From assembly GCF_900128525.1 (NCBI RefSeq), contig NZ_FQTQ01000062.1:1-64000 (forward strand): DNA of 64,000 nucleotides. Reading direction: 5' to 3'. Made by a program: the position numbers and the translations under genes. Every line of letters begins with the position of its first letter. Position 1 is the stretch's first letter. Origin of the DNA: a methanotrophic endosymbiont of Bathymodiolus puteoserpentis (Logatchev) (GTDB taxonomy: Bacteria > Pseudomonadota > Gammaproteobacteria > Methylococcales > Methylomonadaceae). A model generated the notes under the pieces. That model saw only the letters and a program-made list of their open reading frames with translations, did no database searches and was not told the origin of the DNA. Positions 18,179 through 26,800 of the stretch are shown piece after piece.

Positions 18179-18517
18179 ATGAGTACTTATATTATTCAAG
18201 GGGATAAGTTATCCTTTACCTTAAGCCATCGCTTTAATCGTTTTAGCGGAAAATTTGAGCGTAAACTAAAGGCTACTTTTTATTATCAGGCCGAACTGTA
18301 TGAGAACTTTTCAGTTCGAGATACAAAAGTGAGGCGGATGTTGTCAGGACAATATCCTGATGCAGGTGCGTCAGATAAAATAGTGACGTTATTAAAAGGC
18401 GATCATTACTTTCTTTGTGTCGGTTTGGGAGCTAGCTTTGGTGTGCAAAAAAATCATTATAAATCCGTGCTTACAGTGTTCGATTTTGATGGTTATTTAC
18501 AAAACAATTATGCTTAA
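18179..18517 (+). CDS. unrecognised 112-aa protein next to the CRISPR leader
   Basis: I do not recognise this protein. It is soluble, with a basic N-terminal half (HRFNRFSGKFERKLKATF), a central SVRDTKVRRMLSGQYPDAG, and a glycine-rich LCVGLGASFGVQKNHYKSVL segment. It is not Cas2: the first-strand Asp motif is missing. The ATG begins one base beyond the IS terminal repeat and has no ribosome site, so the gene may have lost its promoter and possibly its true N-terminus. It ends about 185 bp before the first CRISPR repeat and reads in the same direction as the array. It could be a leftover of a CRISPR-associated operon; that is inference from position. Confidence 0.5.
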   Translation: MSTYIIQGDKLSFTLSHRFNRFSGKFERKLKATFYYQAELYENFSVRDTKVRRMLSGQYPDAGASDKIVTLLKGDHYFLCVGLGASFGVQKNHYKSVLTVFDFDGYLQNNYA

Positions 18518-18701
18518 GTATTTTATGGAACTATGTATAATGAACTTGTCGAGTCAATGAGTCTTCATGCCTCGATAAATGTAAAAAAGTAAGAATAGTG
18601 AAGATTTTGTGTGAAAAAGAGAGTCTAAAAAATGCTTTTTAAGTGCACTTGTGAACCCCCTTTGCAGTCTATTGATAATAAAGGGTTATTAGCGGCGAGC
18701 A
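18518..18701 (+). promoter_or_regulatory. putative CRISPR leader
   Basis: 184-bp AT-rich stretch before the first repeat, with a TATAAT box at 18536-18541. It is assigned as leader because the opposite end of the array carries the degenerate terminal repeat, so transcription and spacer acquisition should start here. Confidence 0.6.
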
Positions 18702-20272
18702 GTTAGAAAGTAGCCCTGTTTATGAAGGGATTAAGACATCTTCCCAAGATTCAAATGTTGTTTCTTCTTTAGTTAGAAAGTAGCCCTGTTTATGAAGGGA
18801 TTAAGACCAATATATACCGTCCTAATCACTGTAGCCCCTGGTTAGAAAGTAGCCCTGTTTATGAAGGGATTAAGACGGCGTGAATGCGTGGCCTGTAAAG
18901 AGCGCTTTACGTTAGAAAGTAGCCCTGTTTATGAAGGGATTAAGACTCGAATCCATCGAGAGCCGGATTGGTTTAAATATGTTAGAAAGTAGCCCTGTTT
19001 ATGAAGGGATTAAGACTACGCTCATACTCCCTAATCAAAATTACATCGTCGTTAGAAAGTAGCCCTGTTTATGAAGGGATTAAGACGACTGGCACTGGAT
19101 GCCGCTTTTGCTTTGTTGAGGTTAGAAAGTAGCCCTGTTTATGAAGGGATTAAGACTTGATAAGTGAATTTAGCATGGTTTAATTCATCTGTTAGAAAGT
19201 AGCCCTGTTTATGAAGGGATTAAGACGTCATTAAACCAACCTGACCAGTCCTGGGGTTTCTGTTAGAAAGTAGCCCTGTTTATGAAGGGATTAAGACTTC
19301 TGTATGGGTATCCTCAGATACACTTATGTCGTTAGAAAGTAGCCCTGTTTATGAAGGGATTAAGACGAGGCCGCGATGTTATCAGGCGCGGGAGCCTTAT
19401 GTTAGAAAGTAGCCCTGTTTATGAAGGGATTAAGACACGTTATCTTCAGTAACATCGTCTTCAGCTAAGGTTAGAAAGTAGCCCTGTTTATGAAGGGATT
19501 AAGACTTACCAGCAATGTCAGACTCAACAAGAGTATACGTTAGAAAGTAGCCCTGTTTATGAAGGGATTAAGACTTGCAACGCATGTAGCCTGGTGATGT
19601 TATTGTCCCGTTAGAAAGTAGCCCTGTTTATGAAGGGATTAAGACCAATGGAGAAATCCATTGAAGAGTTCACAGGGAGGTTAGAAAGTAGCCCTGTTTA
19701 TGAAGGGATTAAGACGAACACTGGTTTACATGCATTACACCTACTCTTTTGTTAGAAAGTAGCCCTGTTTATGAAGGGATTAAGACTTCAAGCTCATTTC
19801 TAACGCTACGCTTGTCTCTGTTAGAAAGTAGCCCTGTTTATGAAGGGATTAAGACTTATTTTTCCCCGAATAGTTTGCAGTCGCGTTTGTTAGAAAGTAG
19901 CCCTGTTTATGAAGGGATTAAGACGCAAAATTGCCGCTGGATTCCCAAAATTGCACCGTTAGAAAGTAGCCCTGTTTATGAAGGGATTAAGACACTCCAC
20001 TTTATGCCAGCCTGACTCGTAGGTTAAGTTAGAAAGTAGCCCTGTTTATGAAGGGATTAAGACAACTGTTTCGCTAGTACTTCATGTGAATTTTTCGTTA
20101 GAAAGTAGCCCTGTTTATGAAGGGATTAAGACACTAAGTATTTCAGCTTGTACCTCTATTCGTTCTGGTTAGAAAGTAGCCCTGTTTATGAAGGGATTAA
20201 GACAATATCCCCCGCTCTAGCTAAAGAGCTTGCCTTGTTAGAAAGTAGCCCTGTTTATGAAGGGATTAAAGT
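18702..20272 (+). CRISPR. CRISPR array, 23 repeats and 22 spacers
   Basis: 36-bp repeats starting GTTAGAAAGTAGCCC and ending GAAGGGATTAAGAC, separated by 22 different spacers of 33-35 bp. Twenty-two repeats look identical. The last (20237 on) loses its 3' end after GGGATTAA, marking the distal end. The repeat has a short CCCT/AGGG stem. No cas gene is present in the window, so type cannot be assigned; the AAGAC end and 36-bp length would suit type III or some type I systems, which is a weak guess. No spacer matches another part of the window by eye. The flanks are an IS630-type element with an unknown ORF, and the DruH/DruE pair. Confidence 0.98.
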
Positions 20273-20407
20273 AGCAAGGAAGCTCATTGTTAACAAATTT
20301 GTCAGAAAGGACGTAACGACAAATAATTGCTTTAATAGTGCGGTATCATTATTCATAAAGCCGCTACTAGCGCTCTATTACGCAATCCATTAAAAGGAAT
20401 TCATGTT

Positions 20408-23400
20408 ATGTCTTTAAGCCCGACTACCGCTATTTGGCACCAGCACACTGAGGACGCTTTGCTTAAATCTATTACGCAAGGCGAATACCCTTATCTTGGT
20501 TTATACAGTTCTGATTTTTCTAGTAAATCTCGCGAATTTTTACATAAGCAGACAAAGCTAAAAAACAAACCTGTTGATGAGTTTATTCTGGGCTTACGCA
20601 AATGGCCGGCGATTTATGCCTGTTATTTAACGTTGCATGTGGCTGAAAGCTATGGTGATGAAACAGGTCGTGAGGTTTACCCCGCTATTAGTCAGGCTGT
20701 GTTTGCTAGTCGTCAAGAATTAACGACACATGATAGAAAGGCGCTTTGGCTTGCCTATCGGCGGGCTTGTTTAAGGCTAGGATTAGCGGTTTCTTCGCGT
20801 CAATCAGGTACTAATTATATGGTTAACGAGTATCTGCAGCAGAGTGGCGTGCCTGTTAATTATGTGGAAGATTTAGTTAAACGCATGATTCGTTACGCTA
20901 AGAAAATTGGTTTACCTTCCGATGATAATCCTCAAGCGATTCAACAATGGACACGTTCTTTTGCTGATAAATTAACCTCGTCGGTCTCTGTGACGGTGCG
21001 CAATGCGATTGAAAATGATGAGCATGGTTTTTATTTGCGCTTATTTTTAAAATTAATTGATAATCCTGAATTACATGCGCCTGAGTTAGAACTTGAAGTG
21101 ATTATGGCGAAAACGATTGTCGAAATTGGGGCTAGTCAGTTAACTGGGGCGCGTCATTTATCTTTGCCGCGTTTATTGTGGCTAGATAATGGTTTAGCGA
21201 TTGAATTACCAGCAGGTGAAGCCTCTACTTGGCAAGTACAGTTAGATGATGAGTCTATTACTCAAGCAGGGAAGTATGAGCTTCAACTGATGCCCTTGCA
21301 GACGATTTTGTATAAAACGATTACGCTGTCTGATAGCAATTCAAAAAATAAGTATAGTTTTAATTTATGGCCAGATCATAGAGATAATCGGCTGTTAGTT
21401 TTTTCTGCGAGTGGTGAATTCTTAACCCACGCTCAATTAAGTGCTGATAACGCTAGTTTGGCGTTGGAGCCTGGTCATTATCAATTAGTCAGCCGTTTTA
21501 AACCGACAGGCTTAGAGTCGGAAGTCGAGTGTTTATCGGAAGAGCCTAACTTGTATGGTTTTTCGCTTGCTCTTATTCCTGATCAACAGATTGTGTTACA
21601 GCGTGGGCCTGCCAGCTTAACGATACAGGCAGATGCTAAGCCGTATTTATGCCTGATGGGTGATAGCTATCATGATACTAAAGGGCATGAGGTGTATGCT
21701 TCGGCGGGCTTAAAAATCGGCGTGAGTATTCCTCAAGATTATCTGCAGCAAACGGACGCGGGTTATATTGTCCGGTTAGTGCCTGGGGAACTAGGTGAGG
21801 CAATAGAAGTCACTATAAATCCTGTCGATAGTCAGATTTTAGAATTAGATGTCGCAGTATGGGCGGCTCAATGGAAGTCGGGTGTTGCGCGTTTGTTAAT
21901 TGAATTAAAGCGTACCAATATTGCTCGGCCTATTGCTCGGTCATCGGTATTGTTCTGGAATGGTTTAGTGTCCGTAGAAAATGCTAATCAATTTTATTGT
22001 GATCGCATGCCTGATAATTTGTTGTTAGAGGAATCTGATAATGCGGCTAAGTATGAGCAGTATGTTGCGTATGAAAATGTCAACATACGTCATTTTCGCT
22101 TATGTTTTCAACTAAGTGAGCATAAGAAAGTTAGCCTTTCTTGGTTTGTAGCTGGCGTATTTATGAGCTTGAAGGATTATTCTGAGCATCAGTCTAGTGA
22201 GCGTATTTTACAAAAAAATACCCCATTAACGGTTAATAGCGTTTCGCGTTCTTTGCTGGAGATTTTTTCATCTACGCCTGGAGTACTGCAATTAGGTGCT
22301 TTTAGTAAGCCTATTGGCCATAAAAATAAAACACTTCGGTTGCATATTTCGAGTTTATTGGAATATTTAACACCGGATCATCATACGCTGCAATTTACAG
22401 CAATAGGGTCGATAGTAGCTGAGCCTTTATTAAATTTAGTGACTTCCAATGAGTTATTGTCCTTTAAAGTGAGTCGAGCAGGAACTAATGGATGTCTGAC
22501 GGTGGCGATGTCATTAAGTCATCTTGTTCATGTTTTTAGGTTGACGGCAGTCGATCAATTAACGGGTAAGCGCATAAGTATGGAGTTAGTGCCTGATGAT
22601 GTCATCGGCTTACAAAATGCGGATGCGCTCGCTTATGTTTTGACGACGGCTAATGAATCTGGTGTGACGCATTATTTACTAGAATGTCTGGTGACTAATT
22701 GGGACGCTGGGGCATGGGTTATTGGGTTGGAGGTTAAGGTTAATAATCGCTGGGGGTTTTTATGTAATGCGCGGCAAGATCATTATGCCTTTGGTTTATC
22801 AATTAATGCGAGTGGTACAAGTCTTCTGCCTGTCGATATTGAAGCTTTATTAAGTTTATTGTCAGCTAGTGAGTTATTGCCCATTTTACGGCGTGTGCAT
22901 CAGGCATTATTGATTTGTTATGCGCAAGCGTCATGGGATGAAATCACTTGGTTAAAGTCGCTGTGGGTTTATCTTGTCAGTCGTTTTAGTCAGCAAGAAG
23001 GTGAATTGCTTTTAGAGTCTTTACATTTGGCAGCTCAATATCCGCCTGATACGGCTTCATCAGGGTGGGTGCCAATTCTGTCATTAGGCGCAACGATTCC
23101 GTGGATATTTTCATGTCCTGCAAGTGCTTATAAGGGCTTCGACCATCGTAAAGAAAATTTGTTATTAGCGTTTAAGCTGTTTGCTAAGCTTAATGGTGGT
23201 GTCGCTGCGTTGTGTAGTCAGGGGATTATTGATGACATTATGGTGGTTTCCTTTGCTAATGTTCAAGCTGTTATGAGGGGTGCTGAGCCTAAAGGATTTA
23301 GTATGAAGCTTTATGCTGAAGCTTTGAACTCTGAGGATATATCAAGTAGAGAGGGCGTATTTTACCAAGAAGATTGGTTGCCTGGTTCGGGGGATTTTTT

Positions 23401-23875
23401 AGGGGCTTTGCATTATCAATGGGCAGTGAAGAAATTTAAGAATAATTATATAAGAACCAGTTTAGGTAATGATTTTAGGCGTACAACGGCTTTAGGTCTG
23501 ATTAAAAATTGTACTCGCCATGCGACGGTAGGTCTGTGTACTGAGGCTGTGCCAGATAGTTTTAAACCATTTTCATTGGGTTTACTGGATAAATTAAGTA
23601 TTGATGAGATGGATTTATTGGCTGATGAAGAGGCGCAGCTACGAGAAAATTACTTGGTTATGATTCAGTTTCTGGCTGCTTTTTCACTGGTTTGTCGTCA
23701 AGATGTTCGTAACCCTGGCGTGCTTAAGTTGTTTATTAATGAGTTGGCGGGGCAAGTATCCAATGGGCTTAATGAATTACACGGGGTATTAGGTTATTTG
23801 TTGTTTATTGGTGAGGATATTTTTGCATTTTATCTTCTTCTTTGGGAAATCGGCTTTCAAGCAGACAGGGATTAA
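20408..23875 (+). CDS. druH: DruH-like protein of a Druantia type III-like defence system
   Basis: 1155-residue protein without signal peptide or membrane helices. I see no catalytic motif. The N-terminal 230 residues look alpha-helical, the middle (about 260-760) is rich in beta-strand-like segments, and the C-terminal third is helical again. The call rests on architecture: in Druantia type III, a long DruH of unknown biochemistry directly precedes the giant DUF1998 helicase DruE, and size, order and 12-nt spacing all match. The ribosome site AAAAGGAATTC precedes the ATG, 135 bp after the CRISPR array. A sequence profile search would be needed to confirm. Confidence 0.65.
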   Translation: MSLSPTTAIWHQHTEDALLKSITQGEYPYLGLYSSDFSSKSREFLHKQTKLKNKPVDEFILGLRKWPAIYACYLTLHVAESYGDETGREVYPAISQAVFASRQELTTHDRKALWLAYRRACLRLGLAVSSRQSGTNYMVNEYLQQSGVPVNYVEDLVKRMIRYAKKIGLPSDDNPQAIQQWTRSFADKLTSSVSVTVRNAIENDEHGFYLRLFLKLIDNPELHAPELELEVIMAKTIVEIGASQLTGARHLSLPRLLWLDNGLAIELPAGEASTWQVQLDDESITQAGKYELQLMPLQTILYKTITLSDSNSKNKYSFNLWPDHRDNRLLVFSASGEFLTHAQLSADNASLALEPGHYQLVSRFKPTGLESEVECLSEEPNLYGFSLALIPDQQIVLQRGPASLTIQADAKPYLCLMGDSYHDTKGHEVYASAGLKIGVSIPQDYLQQTDAGYIVRLVPGELGEAIEVTINPVDSQILELDVAVWAAQWKSGVARLLIELKRTNIARPIARSSVLFWNGLVSVENANQFYCDRMPDNLLLEESDNAAKYEQYVAYENVNIRHFRLCFQLSEHKKVSLSWFVAGVFMSLKDYSEHQSSERILQKNTPLTVNSVSRSLLEIFSSTPGVLQLGAFSKPIGHKNKTLRLHISSLLEYLTPDHHTLQFTAIGSIVAEPLLNLVTSNELLSFKVSRAGTNGCLTVAMSLSHLVHVFRLTAVDQLTGKRISMELVPDDVIGLQNADALAYVLTTANESGVTHYLLECLVTNWDAGAWVIGLEVKVNNRWGFLCNARQDHYAFGLSINASGTSLLPVDIEALLSLLSASELLPILRRVHQALLICYAQASWDEITWLKSLWVYLVSRFSQQEGELLLESLHLAAQYPPDTASSGWVPILSLGATIPWIFSCPASAYKGFDHRKENLLLAFKLFAKLNGGVAALCSQGIIDDIMVVSFANVQAVMRGAEPKGFSMKLYAEALNSEDISSREGVFYQEDWLPGSGDFLGALHYQWAVKKFKNNYIRTSLGNDFRRTTALGLIKNCTRHATVGLCTEAVPDSFKPFSLGLLDKLSIDEMDLLADEEAQLRENYLVMIQFLAAFSLVCRQDVRNPGVLKLFINELAGQVSNGLNELHGVLGYLLFIGEDIFAFYLLLWEIGFQADRD

Positions 23876-23887
23876 AACGGAATCATA

Positions 23888-26800
23888 ATGACAGAAAATA
23901 ACCCTTTAATTTTATACCAACATCTGCGTGATACGCTAAGACGTTACATTCCAACCACTTTACCGATAAGTCGTAATTATCCTGAGTTAAAAAAAGCTTT
24001 TCAGGCTGTTTTGAATGATGAAGAGCTGGTTAAAGGGCCTTATATTGAGGCTTTACCTGATTTCGAAAAAGGTCATGCACTGCGTTCATTGTTAAGTGAG
24101 GCGGGTGGTTTTTTGCATAATGGCTTTGCCCAGTTGCCTGAAGCATTACTTGATAGAGCTTTGCATGCGCATCAGCAGGAAGCCTTAATCGCTTCTTGCC
24201 GAGATAAGCAAAGCTTATTAGTGGCAACGGGAACGGGTAGTGGAAAAACAGAGTGTTTTCTGTATCCGATTGCTCAGCAATTATTAAGTGATCCTGAGCC
24301 AGATACGCCGGGTGTACGTTGTTTATTGATTTACCCGATGAATGCATTGGCGAATGATCAGCTTTATTATCGTATCGCACCGCTTTTTGGCTTGCAATTG
24401 GCGGAGCAGAAGATTTCATTTGGGCGTTTTACTTCGCAAATCAGAGCTAATACCAGTCGAGAAGAAGAGGAAAGTCGCCTGCGTGATAATGATAAATTAA
24501 TGCAAGCGTTAGATGGAAAAATTCCGAGTCATTGGCGATTAACCAGAGAGGAGATGCTAGCTAATCCACCTAAAATTTTAATTACAAATTATGCAATGCT
24601 TGAGCATTTATTGTTACTGCCGAGAAATGCCCCCTTGTTTGCGCATAATGCTTTAAAGACGATTGTGCTGGATGAAATTCATACTTATCAAGGAGCGCAA
24701 GCCACTGAGGTTGCTTTTTTATTACGCAAATTAAAAAATCGCTTAAACATTAATCAGCCTTTACAGGTGTTTGGTACTAGTGCGAGTTTACCCAGCGGTA
24801 TAGATAGCGATGAAAAAATAATCTCTTTTGCGAAAGATTTGTTTGGCGAAGAGGTGCATCGTGTTATTAGAGGCACTCGCATTCCTCATGTGCGGCTACA
24901 GCAAAAAGGCGATCTATTTTCTTTGGTGGTGAGTGATTGGTGCTGCATTGGTAAAGTTCTTAACCAAATGATTGCTGAGGATGGGCTTGATAGTCGCGAG
25001 TGGAGTTATTTGCTGGATGATGAAGGGATTAGCAACAAAATACCTGAATTAAATAAGGCATTACCTTTTGCTCATGCGCTGGAAGAGGTGTTTGCTAAAA
25101 ATAGTGACATCAGAAAAGTATCTGAGATTTTGGATAATGGTAGCGCTTTAGAATTTAAGTGTCTGGCTGAGCTCATTTTTTCTGCTGATGATGAGCAAGC
25201 TTGCGCTGCTTTAAGCGCTATTATTCATATTGGTATGTTGGCGAAGGCTGATGATAATGGCTTTCCTTTGTTGCCTGGTCGTTATCATATTGCTACGAAT
25301 AGTATTGAAGGTATTTCAGTTCGCCCCAGTAATGCGAAAAAGGAAGGCTGGAGTGCCATCAAAGCTTATCGGTTTTATCAAGATGCACAGGGTATTTATT
25401 ACCCTATGTTGGTTTGCCGTAAGTGTGGCCAGCCTTATATGGAGGGGTTTAAGTATAACGGTAAGCTGCATAATAGAATGCCTGTTCTTGGGGCTGGTAG
25501 TGCGCAACGCATGTTGTTTTGGTTGGGCGAGCCTTTAGGTCAGGGTACAGTCGATGAAGACGATGATGATATTGATTTAGTAGAAAGTGATAATAAGCGT
25601 GTCGATATTGACCCTATTACAGGTGAATTGTCTACTGAGAGCGCAGCCAGTATCAGCTTATATCAAATAGAATCTAAGGAAAATGAGGAGACAGGGCGCA
25701 GGTATGTGCCGCGTTGTCCTGCCTGCAGTGGCTCCAGTGGGATGGCGGGGGTTGAGGTAATAACACGCATGCATCCAGGTAATGAAGCATTGGGTGCTGT
25801 TGTATTACAGCAATTGCTCGAGTCGTTACCTATTAGTCACGATAATTCAAATCCTAAACCGATGGGTGGGCGTAGTTTATTAACCTTTTCTGATAATCGT
25901 CAGGATGCGGCTTTTTTTGCGCCCTATTTTGAACGTACCAATGCCGACTTAGCTTTGCGTTCCGCTTTAATTCAAGTGATGCGTAAGAATAGTGGCGACA
26001 GGATGGATTTAGAGTGGTTGTTTGACGAAGTGTATAAGCACTGGAAAAAACAAGGTTTGCCTGTGATGATTAATCATCAAGGGCAATTAATTCAGGAAAA
26101 GTCCAGAATGCGTGATTTACTCATGGGGCGTATTGCAGCAGAGTTTTTTACGCCATCAGGACGTAGAAATTCTTTGGAAGCCTTAGGTTTAGTCCGTGTT
26201 GAGTATGATGATAAATTAGCCGGGCGCTTAAAAAGAGAGATAGCTGAAGCTATTCCTGAGTTATATCGAAACGACAGTGAGTCGCTTATTTATTTTCTAC
26301 TGGAAACCATTCGGCGTGAAAAAGCGATATCGGATTTATATGATTTGGATATGCTAGACCCTTATATATGGGGGCAGCCTTATGCTAAACATCGTTCGTT
26401 TGAACTTTATAAAGCCAATGATAACATTCGCTTTGCTTGGATTACGCAGGAAGGTTCAAAGCGTCATAACCGGAGAACGTGGTATTTAATCGAGCAATTA
26501 GGCTGGAGCTGGGGTGAGGCCAGAGCATTTTTAGGTACCTTTTGGCAGTCATTAATAGATATAAAATTGTTGCGCCCTATAAGCCCTGGTTATGGTTTGA
26601 ATGGACAGAAAATAAGCTTTATATCAGGTCAGCACTTCCCATTGTATGTGTGTAATGATTGTGGATTATTACAGCCGATATCGGTGACATTAAAATGTAC
26701 AGCCTTCCGTTGTAAGGGAAATGTTGATGAGTTAAGTCAGGCTGAGCGCCAATCGCTTGAAGAGACAAATCACTATATTTATAACTACCTTAATGCGAGT

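Noticed and set aside
18179-18517. Possible Cas2
   Set aside because: Length is similar but the N-terminal Asp/beta-strand signature and the Cas2 core are missing.
19749-20393. Open frames across the CRISPR array with repeated LESSPVYEGIKT
   Set aside because: They are translations of the repeat unit itself; no real protein.
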